Positions 55,560 through 63,515 of a stretch of DNA of 64,000 bases are shown here, one piece after another. Each line of letters opens with the position of its first letter. Position 1 is the first letter of the stretch. A model generated the notes under the pieces. That model saw only the letters and a program-made list of their open reading frames with translations. It was not told where the DNA came from and did no database searches. The stretch is taken from NCBI GenBank assembly GCA_030652035.1, contig JAUSBJ010000035.1:124001-188000 (forward strand), written 5' to 3'. The position numbers and the translations under genes were made by a program. The DNA comes from Sulfurimicrobium sp. Lineage in GTDB: Bacteria; Pseudomonadota; Gammaproteobacteria; Burkholderiales; Sulfuricellaceae.

Positions 55560-56531
55560 TTACTTTGCTTTCGATGTTTCGGCCCAATCCACCTTCGGGT
55601 CCGAAGATTGCCCCGGTTTACCCCTCCCTCCCTCTGACCAGGCCGCGCCTGTGCCCGGCAGCAGGAACTTGGGAATATGGAAATCGCTGTATTTATGCAA
55701 CATTCCCACAACCTCGGTATTGGTCAGTTGCTGTATCCGGCGCGGCGGATAACCGAGTTCTGCAAATGGAATATATGGCGTCTGCGATGAAGTATGGCAG
55801 CCGTCGCACAAAAGCGGCTTCTCATCCACCATGCGGTGAATCACTTTCTTCATCTTGGACTGCTCGGTGGTGCTGAGGCCTTCCTTGTTTTTCAGGTAGT
55901 CCGTTACGAATGCTCTTTCACGCTCCCCATTCAGGAAGCGGAAACTGCCATCGGCTGCCAAGGTTCCCGGTGCAATCTTGGTTCCATAGTTGCCATATTT
56001 CTCCTTTTCAGTTGCGACCAGCTCCGGAGGATTGGCCACTACCTGACCATTTGCCTTGTCATACCAACGGAACGCCCACGGTCCCTGATTCGGTTTCTGC
56101 CGAATGTGGCAGGTTTCGCAGGCAACGAAAAATGCATGCATATTCAGAAAGGCGCGTATGGGCTTCGACTTGTCATGAGGCACTGCACCATGGCAGCGCG
56201 TGCACACATTGGTTTCGTCAGGTTCCACCAACATCCCGATATGGTGGAAGTGGCCCTTCACGTACTGTTCTTTCACGACGGTATAACCGAGGTCTGTGGT
56301 GGCCGTCGCTTTCTGTTCCTTCATGACCTTCTTCAACGCCTCTTCTTCAAATGACGCTGCTTCGGGTGATTTAACCGTGGTGCCAAAAACCTGCACTTCC
56401 GCCGGCGGTTCTTCATGATGATCCGCATGGCTGAAGATAATCGGGTAAATGAAATTACCGTACCATAGCGCGAAAACGATCAGGGCGATTGCGTAGAGCT
56501 TGCCTATAAGTTTTTTGAATCGACTATACAT
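55560..56531 (-). CDS. Triheme membrane cytochrome c (module A)
   Basis: A 323-residue protein with one N-terminal helix (LYAIALIVFALWYGNFIYPI) and three haem motifs CTRCH, CETCH and CDGCH. The conserved C-terminal motif is LGYPPRRIQQLTN....YSDFHIPK, as in modules B and C. GGAGAAATAT precedes the start. It is the last gene of octaheme A-cytochrome b-triheme, ended by the terminator at 55497-55537. Confidence 0.9.
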   Translation of the reverse strand: MYSRFKKLIGKLYAIALIVFALWYGNFIYPIIFSHADHHEEPPAEVQVFGTTVKSPEAASFEEEALKKVMKEQKATATTDLGYTVVKEQYVKGHFHHIGMLVEPDETNVCTRCHGAVPHDKSKPIRAFLNMHAFFVACETCHIRQKPNQGPWAFRWYDKANGQVVANPPELVATEKEKYGNYGTKIAPGTLAADGSFRFLNGERERAFVTDYLKNKEGLSTTEQSKMKKVIHRMVDEKPLLCDGCHTSSQTPYIPFAELGYPPRRIQQLTNTEVVGMLHKYSDFHIPKFLLPGTGAAWSEGGRGKPGQSSDPKVDWAETSKAK

Positions 56532-56546
56532 ATATTTCTCCGGCCC

Positions 56547-57347
56547 TTAGTGGTGCTGAGGCTTGATCTCGTCCTGCAGGCCTTGTTCTGTCATGATCCG
56601 CACATATTCCGCATAATGCTCGTGAATCATGTCGGCTTCAGTGAGATATCCGGTAATGAACACCGTCCCCAAGGGAAACTTTTCGGGCGAGTAATGCACG
56701 TTGTACCAATGGACGAAGAACAGGAACAGCGCCGCCAGCAAGGCTTCGTCGGTATGCATGATGTAGAAGGCGTTCATCGCGATGCCGGGAAGGATGTGGC
56801 TGAACTCATCCCGCCACCAGAGAACGAAACCTGCCGGCCCCAGGATGGGTATGCCCCAGTAAGGCGCGTAGTAGTCGAACTTCTCCTTCCAGGACATGCG
56901 GTCATAGCGCGGCGGCCGGTTAGTGAAATACAACAGATACTTGAACATATCGATCAGGTCGTAGAAGTCTTTCTTGTTCGGGACCATCTCCTGGGCCAGG
57001 AATTCCCTGCCAATATTGCCCAAAGTTAGACGCCCTTCCTTCTTCAGTCGCAGCACCCGCCGGGTATAGAACAGATACATCCAGTAAATGGTGTGGTAGA
57101 CGAACAAGCCGAGCAATATGGATCCGACGATACGGTGAATCGTCGGCGCATGATCAATCCCGCCCAATGCGTTATAGATGGGCTCCGCCCATGGCTGATC
57201 GTGGTATTTCAGCGGGAACCCGGTTAACGACAGCGTGATCACCGTAGTGAACAAAACAATGTGCTGCAAACGTTGATGGAGCGAGAACCGGTAGAAATAT
57301 CTCCGCCCGTTTCTTTCACATATTATCGGATATTTTGGCATGGCCAT
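56547..57347 (-). CDS. Four-helix cytochrome b (module A)
   Basis: A 266-residue membrane protein with four helices and His in FSLHQRLQHIVLF, IHRIVGSILLGLFVYHTIY and HTDEALLAALFLFFVHWYNVH. The C-terminal HWYNVHYSPEKFP followed by EHYAEYVRIM is shared with module B and C cytochromes b. A longer TTG start at 57353 is possible. The gene lies 38 bp after octaheme A. Confidence 0.9.
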   Translation of the reverse strand: MAMPKYPIICERNGRRYFYRFSLHQRLQHIVLFTTVITLSLTGFPLKYHDQPWAEPIYNALGGIDHAPTIHRIVGSILLGLFVYHTIYWMYLFYTRRVLRLKKEGRLTLGNIGREFLAQEMVPNKKDFYDLIDMFKYLLYFTNRPPRYDRMSWKEKFDYYAPYWGIPILGPAGFVLWWRDEFSHILPGIAMNAFYIMHTDEALLAALFLFFVHWYNVHYSPEKFPLGTVFITGYLTEADMIHEHYAEYVRIMTEQGLQDEIKPQHH

Positions 57348-57385
57348 TTTCAAGTAACCCTCAATCAGTTCACATTTACGACATG

Positions 57386-58456
57386 TTATTTGGAGGAGTG
57401 GTGATCATCATCCGGCGGCTTCCTGAAAGAGAAGTTCGGAAAGAGCCTCCTCAGCAGTTCCAGAATAATGAGAACCATGAAGAAGTACATCACGCCCGCC
57501 ATTAACGCCGTGAAAAACTTCAACATGTAATGCTGCAAGGGGTATTTGTCCTTGTCATAGGTGACATGAACCTGGAAACCGGCCAGTTTCGGGCCTGCTT
57601 TCTCATGGCACTCGGAGGTACGGCAGGTCGTCGGAACATTCTGCTTGTTGCTGGCCGATGTCGGGGAGTCCTGACCCTCGATGAAGTGCACGCTCTCACC
57701 CTTGACCACGTGGCAATCCATGCAGTCTGGCGTTTCCTCTGAGCCAAAGCGAATCGCCTTATAGTGGAATGTTTCCTTGTAGGAGGTGACTACATCGTCA
57801 AGATCGTGCCGCTGCTGGAACCCCTTGTCGCCGTGGCATTTGGCGCAGATACCCACAATTTCTGTCGGCTTGCGCATTTTTTGCAGGCGCGAGGTTACGT
57901 GTTTGTAGAAGGATTCAGCGAAATTACCCGTGCTGTGACAGGTCTTGCAGCGACTGAGCCCTCTCTCGGATATTCCAGGGGCCTTGCCTTTGAAAAAGGA
58001 TAAGGGGCGGTACAAAGGCTCTTCGTGGCAATCCTTGCAGCCGGGGTAGTCCTGCTGGTGCTCCTTGGCATTGCCTTCAGCATCAAGCTTGCCGTGAACA
58101 CTCTTGGCCAACAAATCCGCCACTGGCTTATGAGAGAATTTTTTCTGACCTGACGGCTCGGTCAGGTGGCACTCGGTGGTGCAGTCCACTTTCTTGGCGG
58201 GATCGTGGGGGATCTTGCTGATATCCTGATGACAATCCATACACTTCACCCGGACATGAGGGCCCTCCTCAAACAACGCTTCGTTGATGTAAAACAGACG
58301 GAAATTGCCGTTTTCATCAATGCGGCTCAAGCCTCGATGCTTGTGGCAGAGAACGCAGTTCAGTTCGTCCTCGGCATAAGTTTCCCCTCCCGCCCCGAAA
58401 AGAAGCAAGGCAGCGAAAAACAAAATCACACGAGTTTTGAATGATGACTTACCCAT
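57386..58456 (-). CDS. Octaheme cytochrome c, membrane-tailed (module A)
   Basis: A 356-residue exported protein (signal VILFFAALLLFGAGGETYA). Haem motifs in order: CVLCH, CMDCH, CTTECH (CX3CH), CKDCH, CKTCH, CAKCH, CMDCH and CRTSECH (CX4CH). The C-terminal helix is FFTALMAGVMYFFMVLIILE. ATG at 58456 has AAGG at eight bases; ATG at 58462 is the alternative. A perfect FNR-type box lies about 209 bp upstream. Confidence 0.92.
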   Translation of the reverse strand: MGKSSFKTRVILFFAALLLFGAGGETYAEDELNCVLCHKHRGLSRIDENGNFRLFYINEALFEEGPHVRVKCMDCHQDISKIPHDPAKKVDCTTECHLTEPSGQKKFSHKPVADLLAKSVHGKLDAEGNAKEHQQDYPGCKDCHEEPLYRPLSFFKGKAPGISERGLSRCKTCHSTGNFAESFYKHVTSRLQKMRKPTEIVGICAKCHGDKGFQQRHDLDDVVTSYKETFHYKAIRFGSEETPDCMDCHVVKGESVHFIEGQDSPTSASNKQNVPTTCRTSECHEKAGPKLAGFQVHVTYDKDKYPLQHYMLKFFTALMAGVMYFFMVLIILELLRRLFPNFSFRKPPDDDHHSSK

Positions 58457-58829
58457 TGACATGGCCTTATATTTTTTGGTCTCTTTTTTAGTTGAACTCG
58501 TGCTGCATGCGCGTGCATGACGGTCCAACACTACCCTGGCGATGCCGCTTCAGGGTTCAAACCCGCCAACTACCGCACACTCCAAGCACCGCCAACCTGC
58601 CCGCCAGTACACCGCATAAAGGCGCATCCAGTTTATTCGGGCACTCCCTATAAACAACTTGATGTAGATCAATAATTCTAAACAATGGGATCAGAAGATC
58701 ATATTGTCTTAATAAAAAACAAGCAAGTCCTTACTCTTCACCATTCCCTTATGCAGTGACGATGAAATAACAAAAATCAATAAAGAACACTTCAGGCGGC
58801 GCTGCTATCCACCGTAATCAGCGCAAATG
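58457..58829. other. Intergenic region upstream of module A
   Basis: About 370 bp with no gene. It holds a perfect FNR-type box (58659-58672). The stretch from 58670 to 58790 is AT-rich, and the part from 58500 to 58630 would form the module A leader. No recognisable riboswitch consensus was found. Confidence 0.55.
58659..58672. promoter_or_regulatory. Perfect FNR/DNR-type box upstream of module A
   Basis: TTGATGTAGATCAA matches TTGAT-N4-ATCAA at every defined position. It lies in the long intergenic region before octaheme A, about 209 bp from the start codon, which implies a long leader or a promoter further from the gene. Confidence 0.8.
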
Positions 58830-59177
58830 TCAAAATGTTAAATACACAATACTCACCAGCATGGCAAAAAGCATGGCCCAGCCGACTAGCACCACAAGCA
58901 CACCAAAAAAACTGCCTGCTTCATTCTCTCCATTCGTGGTCATGCCCACGAAACTGCCAATCTCGATGCCGTACCAAATACAGCCGAGTGGAAGAACCAC
59001 AACGACGACGGAAAGATGAAAGGCTTCGCTACTCCCGAAAAAGAAAGCGATGGCCAAACAGGCAATCGCCACCAGAAGTGACGCCACTCGGCCAACTTCA
59101 GCCTTCACATCCACCACCTTCAAACAACCCTCGCTTGAATCCCGCACCCGGCAACACCCCATCCAAAGCAAAACCAT
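58830..59177 (-). CDS. Small three-helix membrane protein, unknown
   Basis: A 115-residue protein with three hydrophobic helices (VASLLVAIACLAIAFFFG, LSVVVVVLPLGCIWYG and FGVLVVLVGWAMLFAMLVSI) and no recognised domain. Codon use is slightly more AT-rich than in the cytochrome genes. It lies between module A and module C, facing away from the NHL gene. The start could be internal, since the first 20 residues are Cys-rich and polar. Confidence 0.6.
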   Translation of the reverse strand: MVLLWMGCCRVRDSSEGCLKVVDVKAEVGRVASLLVAIACLAIAFFFGSSEAFHLSVVVVVLPLGCIWYGIEIGSFVGMTTNGENEAGSFFGVLVVLVGWAMLFAMLVSIVYLTF

Positions 59178-59235
59178 TGAAAGAAACGTTCGAAGCGAGC
59201 TATTGACAACAACGATCTGGCCTATATCATATACC

Positions 59236-59273
59236 CATTAGTTTTACTGATCCATAACATTAGTTTTACTGAT
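59236..59273. repeat. Tandem pair CATTAGTTTTACTGAT
   Basis: CATTAGTTTTACTGAT occurs at 59236-59251 and 59258-59273, with a 22-bp period, about two turns of the DNA helix. It lies about 150 bp before the NHL gene of module C, a plausible regulator site. Confidence 0.5.
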
Positions 59274-59418
59274 TGTTAGTCATTCAATGGAACCAGCCCT
59301 TGTTTTCACCCTATCGCCCTGTTCACCCCCTCACAAATTGAGTACGATAACCAGAAACAGACGCGATGCGAGTTAGAACCACGCATAGCTTGGCAGGCAT
59401 GGAATTTTTGGAAACAAG

Positions 59419-60405
59419 TTGATGAGGGCAGGAATGCAGAAGATAAGTGGGTTTGGCATGCGTGTTTGGCATGCCGCATTTCGGCGATGTTCGCAATTAG
59501 GCATCACAACCCTACTGATTGTTTGGGCGGCCACATCAAGTGCTGCCGGCATACCCACCGCAGGCGTTCGCCATTTGTTCGACATCACCGGGCAGGGCGC
59601 TGGCGGACTATCGCTGCCGACCGACGTGGCAGTCAGCAGCGACGGCCGTATATTTATTGTAGATGGCGGCAACCATCGAGTGGTTGCTTTTGATCACAAT
59701 GGAAAATATCTCCTCACCATTGGCCGCAAGGGGTCTGGAGAGGGTCAGATGAAGGATCCAGTCGGCATCGGGGCCGATGGAAAAGGGCGTATCTATGTAG
59801 CCGACACAGGCAACCACCGCATCCAGGTATTCGCTTCAGATGGGCGATTTCAATATGCATTCCCGGTTGTCGAAAGTGGTCTGGCGATACGCCCTATAGA
59901 TGTAGCAACGGATGTCACGGGCACAAAGATTTTCGTGAGCGGCAACAATAATCACAAAATCATGGCATTTGCAGCGCCAGGCAGGCTTGTCGGCAAGTGG
60001 GGGGGGAACGGTGAGAGTGGAGGATTGTTCCGCTATCCTGCATCTGTTGCTCTATCCTCAGAAGGGGATGTCTATATAGCTGATGCGCTTAATTCCCGCG
60101 TGCAGGGATTCGACGAACTGGGTGCATTGCTTATTCAGGTTGGAGCCTGGGGCGTTCTCCCTGGCCAACTCTTCCGCCCCAAGGGCGTGGCTATCGACAG
60201 TAAACAAAACATCTACATCAGCGACAGCTATATGGATGTAGTTCAGGTTTATGACAGTGAAGGCCGATTCTTGCACGTTCTGGGCCAAGACGGTAAGCCG
60301 CAGCGATTTGTGTCCGCAGGCGGAATCGCCATCGGTAGCGACAACCGGCTTTACACCGCCGAGATTTTACGCAACAAGGTATCGGTCTATAGCCTGAATG
60401 ATTGA
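59419..60405 (+). CDS. Secreted NHL-repeat beta-propeller protein (second copy)
   Basis: A 328-residue protein with an N-terminal signal-like segment (LGITTLLIVWAATSSAAG). Six NHL repeats follow: DVAVSSDGRIFIVDGGNHRV, GIGADGKGRIYVADTGNHRI, TDVTGTKIFVSGNNNHKI, SVALSSEGDVYIADALNSR, GVAIDSKQNIYISDSYMDV and GIAIGSDNRLYTAEILRN. It parallels the NHL gene at 47.1-48.2 kb but is not identical. It lies upstream of module C in the same orientation, separated by a 319-bp structured gap. Confidence 0.88.
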   Translation: MMRAGMQKISGFGMRVWHAAFRRCSQLGITTLLIVWAATSSAAGIPTAGVRHLFDITGQGAGGLSLPTDVAVSSDGRIFIVDGGNHRVVAFDHNGKYLLTIGRKGSGEGQMKDPVGIGADGKGRIYVADTGNHRIQVFASDGRFQYAFPVVESGLAIRPIDVATDVTGTKIFVSGNNNHKIMAFAAPGRLVGKWGGNGESGGLFRYPASVALSSEGDVYIADALNSRVQGFDELGALLIQVGAWGVLPGQLFRPKGVAIDSKQNIYISDSYMDVVQVYDSEGRFLHVLGQDGKPQRFVSAGGIAIGSDNRLYTAEILRNKVSVYSLND

Positions 60406-60724
60406 AACCGCGGGATCTGCTCCTTCAATCCAGGGCAAACCGCATCAAGCTGGCAATAACGAAACTCTATAGTCTATAAATCGAAATGAGGCGCACAAAC
60501 GAAAACTGAAGTGGATTAATATGTCACATAATAGGATATTGGGAGCTTTTTATTCACGATATTATCGCCGATTGGCGGCGTGCAAGGCACGCAACCGATC
60601 GGCCAAAGAAGCAATCAGGAAAAGACAGTTCGGCTGCCTGGCAGCCGGATGTGGCAGAGATGGGCGGGACGGATTTGCCTACTTCTGGTCGGCAAAATCC
60701 GTCTGATGGCATAGAGGGCAACAG
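60406..60724 (+). other. Structured leader region upstream of octaheme C
   Basis: 319 bp without a convincing gene. Three strong hairpins lie in a row: CCGATTGG/CCGATCGG with inner GCGTGC/GCACGC (60568-60602), CGGCTGC/GCAGCCG (60631-60647) and GACGGATTTGCC/GGCAAAATCCGTC (60668-60703). The last ends 21 bp before the start codon. This could be a regulatory leader RNA or an internal transcription stop after the NHL gene. No T-run follows the last hairpin. Confidence 0.5.
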
Positions 60725-61939
60725 ATGAAGCACCAATCACAAAACAACAAACCGGTCATGCTCTTTGGCAGGCAAGGAAGAGCATGGACATTTTTTGCAG
60801 GTATTGCCACTGTATTGGCAATGCTGTCGACTTCAGGATTTGCGTCGACTGTCTCGGCGCCTACGCCAGGATTCTTAAATCCGAATCAGGCGGTTCCTGC
60901 GCCCAGCGTTCAGGTAGCCGTCCCCAAAGGGCAGGATGGCTGCCTCTTATGCCACAAGTATCCTGGCTTGGGGCGCTATGATAAGGATGCAAGAAATCGG
61001 ATCGTAAAGCGGGTTTTTTACGTCAACGAGGATACCCACAACGCCTCTTACCATGGCAGATTCAACTGCTCGGATTGCCACGAAGGCGTGGACAAAATCC
61101 CCCATACGGACGCGAAAAAAGTGGATTGCGGCAAGACCTGCCACCTCAACGAACCCTCCTCCGGCAAGAAGTTCTCGCACAAGGCTATTGTGGATGATCT
61201 GGAGAAAAGCGCTCACGGAGCAAAAGGCGCCGGCGCAGAAAACCAGTCTGACTTGCCTGCTTGCAGGGACTGCCATACGAACAAGCCCTATCTGCTCAAT
61301 CTTCAGCAACAAATGAAGTCGAAAGCGTCCATGCAGATTTGCCACCAGTGCCATGAAGATAAAGCATGGATTACCCGCTTCCTGAGCCACATCGATTACC
61401 GCCTTTCAAGCCGGCGCCCTTCGTCCGAAGTGGTCAGGCTATGCAGCAAATGCCACGCCAATCCGAGCATGATGGCGAGACACAAGCTGGATGTGGTGGT
61501 TGGATTTCAGGACACCTACCATGGCAAGGCGATCCTGTACGGGGATGAAGAAGTGGCTAACTGCCTGAACTGCCATGCGCCCTATGCGCTGGGGTTTTCA
61601 CCTCACAAGATCACGGCGCACAAAATGAAGGAATCGCCGGTCAACGCCGATAACAAGCGTGAAACCTGCGCACAGGCGGGCTGTCATGCCTCTGCGACGA
61701 ATGAGTTTGCCACGGGCAGCAAGGCGCATGCTTCCCAGCTCAAGGCAGTTCTCGAGACCAAGGGTGGCAACGCGGGCACCGATGCGGTGCTAGAGGACGA
61801 GGCCTTCCAGACCATGGTATTGCACTGGATCAACCTCTTCTATCAGATTCTCATCGCGGGGGTAGTTCTCGGACTTGGCGGTCACAGGTTGCTGGATCTT
61901 TATGCGACATACCGGGACAGTAAAAAAGGAGGTCATTGA
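60725..61939 (+). CDS. Octaheme cytochrome c, membrane-tailed (module C)
   Basis: A 404-residue exported protein (signal FFAGIATVLAMLSTSGFAS). Haem motifs in order: CLLCH, CSDCH, CGKTCH (CX3CH), CRDCH, CHQCH, CSKCH, CLNCH and CAQAGCH (CX4CH). The C-terminal helix is WINLFYQILIAGVVLGLG. Shared segments are GKKFSHK and DTYHGKAILYGD, matching modules A and B. It starts module C, with cytochrome b one base after its stop. Confidence 0.92.
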   Translation: MKHQSQNNKPVMLFGRQGRAWTFFAGIATVLAMLSTSGFASTVSAPTPGFLNPNQAVPAPSVQVAVPKGQDGCLLCHKYPGLGRYDKDARNRIVKRVFYVNEDTHNASYHGRFNCSDCHEGVDKIPHTDAKKVDCGKTCHLNEPSSGKKFSHKAIVDDLEKSAHGAKGAGAENQSDLPACRDCHTNKPYLLNLQQQMKSKASMQICHQCHEDKAWITRFLSHIDYRLSSRRPSSEVVRLCSKCHANPSMMARHKLDVVVGFQDTYHGKAILYGDEEVANCLNCHAPYALGFSPHKITAHKMKESPVNADNKRETCAQAGCHASATNEFATGSKAHASQLKAVLETKGGNAGTDAVLEDEAFQTMVLHWINLFYQILIAGVVLGLGGHRLLDLYATYRDSKKGGH

Positions 61940-61940
61940 G

Positions 61941-62672
61941 ATGGGCGGGCACGGCAACAATGAAAGAGCCTTCGTTCGGCTTACCAAGAGCGAGAGGATT
62001 CAACATGTCATTCTCTTCGTCTCCACAGGTTTGCTGATCCTGACAGGGTTCATGTTAATGGGCGAAGTATGGGCCATCAAGCTGTTCGGCTCAGCAGGGA
62101 AAAGCATCTTCTACTGGCGCGGAATCATTCACCGCGTCGCTGCCGTAGCGGTCACTGCGGTATGCTTCTATCACCTCTATTACGTTCTATTCAAGACCGA
62201 TGGCAAAAGTTGGATCCGCGCCATGCTGCCCAGATTGAAAGACGGGGTGGACGCTTACCAGAACGTCATGTACATGCTGGGCAAGCGGGATGAGCGACCC
62301 AAAATGGATCGATTCACCTACCTTGAAAAACTGGAATATTTTTCCGTCTATTTTGGCATGTTCATCGTTATCAGCACCGGCACCATGATGTGGACGCAAT
62401 CCTACTGGCCGAAATTCTACCTCGACGTTGCCGACGCGCTGCATTTGGGAGAGGCCACCCTGGCCGCACTGGCGATTATCGTTGGCCATATATTTACGGT
62501 TCATTACAACCCGCATGTCTACCCGATGAACAAGGCCTTTATCGACGGAAACATATCGGAAACGATGATGAAGGAAGAGCATTCGCTTTGGTACGAACGA
62601 ATCATTGCGGAAGAGGCCTCCAAATCAGCGAACACAGCGCACGCCACCGAAGGAGGGCATAGCAATGCATAA
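61941..62672 (+). CDS. Four-helix cytochrome b (module C)
   Basis: A 243-residue membrane cytochrome b with four helices and His in SERIQHVILFVST, IIHRVAAVAV..FYHLYYV and LGEATLAALAIIVGHIFTVHYNP. Family tail motifs are VHYNPHVYPMNKAF and EHSLWYE. AAGGAGG lies eight bases before the start. It is the shortest of the three copies. It overlaps the triheme gene by 8 bp. Confidence 0.9.
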   Translation: MGGHGNNERAFVRLTKSERIQHVILFVSTGLLILTGFMLMGEVWAIKLFGSAGKSIFYWRGIIHRVAAVAVTAVCFYHLYYVLFKTDGKSWIRAMLPRLKDGVDAYQNVMYMLGKRDERPKMDRFTYLEKLEYFSVYFGMFIVISTGTMMWTQSYWPKFYLDVADALHLGEATLAALAIIVGHIFTVHYNPHVYPMNKAFIDGNISETMMKEEHSLWYERIIAEEASKSANTAHATEGGHSNA

Positions 62673-63444
62673 AGACAGCGGCGCAAGCGTTCCGAAAAGG
62701 CTCCTCGTCCATCTAGTGATGCTCACGATAGGCATTCTGCTGGTATCCTTCTCCATCTGGCTGATCTATCTGACTTATTTCAAAGGCACGCATCGCGCTG
62801 AGGAGGCTCTGGCGAAAAAGGCTGTTCCACGGCAAGAGATGCTTTACGAGTCCTTCCACGGCATCGACGAGTCAATACAGGCTGGAAGCAAGTCGAAATC
62901 GTGGTGTCTGAAGTGCCACGAAGATTTGTCGCACTCGAAATCCAAGGAAGTAAGAGGGATGCTCAACGCCCACTCGTTCTTCCTGGCCTGCGAGGTTTGC
63001 CACATCGCCCCCAAGGCAGGCGAAAAGTTTGAATACAAATGGCTGCAGCGCGGCTCCAATACCCCCCTGACCGCCCTGAAAGGCCAGCCGGGAGATTATG
63101 GCGGAACGATCATTCCATTCAGGATAGAAAATGGCGTCCCCAGGCGCCTGGATGAAAACCAGGAAGCGCTGCAGTTCCTGGATGAATCTGCGTCCAAGGA
63201 CAGCGACGGAGACAACGAAAAGCGCAAGATGCGCCTTAACACGGACATTCATAAGGAATTCTCGCCCAAACCCATATTTTGCGATGAATGCCACAGGGAA
63301 AACGGTCCGCTGAATTTCGTGCAACTCATGTATTCGCCACAAAGGGCACAGCTCCTGACATTTGGCGAAGGCGCGAATGTCATCAAGCAATACAAGGACT
63401 TTTATCTGCCATCGCTCATGCGCAATGCCCGGAGCGAGCGCTAA
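62665..63444 (+). CDS. Triheme membrane cytochrome c (module C)
   Basis: A 259-residue protein with one N-terminal helix (LVMLTIGILLVSFSIWLIYL) and haem motifs CLKCH, CEVCH and CDECH. The family motif MYSPQRAQLLTF....YKDFYLP lies at the C-terminus. The shortest of the three trihemes. ATG at 62665 follows AGGAGGG and overlaps the cytochrome b stop. It ends module C. Confidence 0.9.
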   Translation: MHKDSGASVPKRLLVHLVMLTIGILLVSFSIWLIYLTYFKGTHRAEEALAKKAVPRQEMLYESFHGIDESIQAGSKSKSWCLKCHEDLSHSKSKEVRGMLNAHSFFLACEVCHIAPKAGEKFEYKWLQRGSNTPLTALKGQPGDYGGTIIPFRIENGVPRRLDENQEALQFLDESASKDSDGDNEKRKMRLNTDIHKEFSPKPIFCDECHRENGPLNFVQLMYSPQRAQLLTFGEGANVIKQYKDFYLPSLMRNARSER

Positions 63445-63478
63445 AACCGAAGAACAAGCAGAGCTTCACCCCGCAACA

Positions 63479-63515
63479 ACCTCCCTCCTTGATTTGATCA
63501 GAGAGGGGGTTTTTT
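63479..63515 (+). terminator. Intrinsic terminator after module C
   Basis: AACCTCCCTC and GAGAGGGGGTT form an imperfect stem around CTTGATTTGATCA, followed by a run of T. It lies about 35 bp after the triheme C stop. Confidence 0.75.

Noticed and set aside
55232-55876. Several short plus-strand frames upstream of module B and across the triheme A gene
   Set aside because: No signal, domain or ribosome site; they overlap a terminator and a clear cytochrome gene.
60521-60706. 61-residue frame in the leader of octaheme C
   Set aside because: No ribosome site, Arg/Cys-rich composition, and the DNA is better explained by hairpins.
60406-60724. GEMM (c-di-GMP/cGAMP) riboswitch before octaheme C
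   Set aside because: The conserved core sequences of that riboswitch class were not found; only generic hairpins are seen.
63488-63500. TTGATTTGATCA as an FNR-type box after module C
   Set aside because: The spacing is three rather than four and it lies in a terminator loop downstream of genes.
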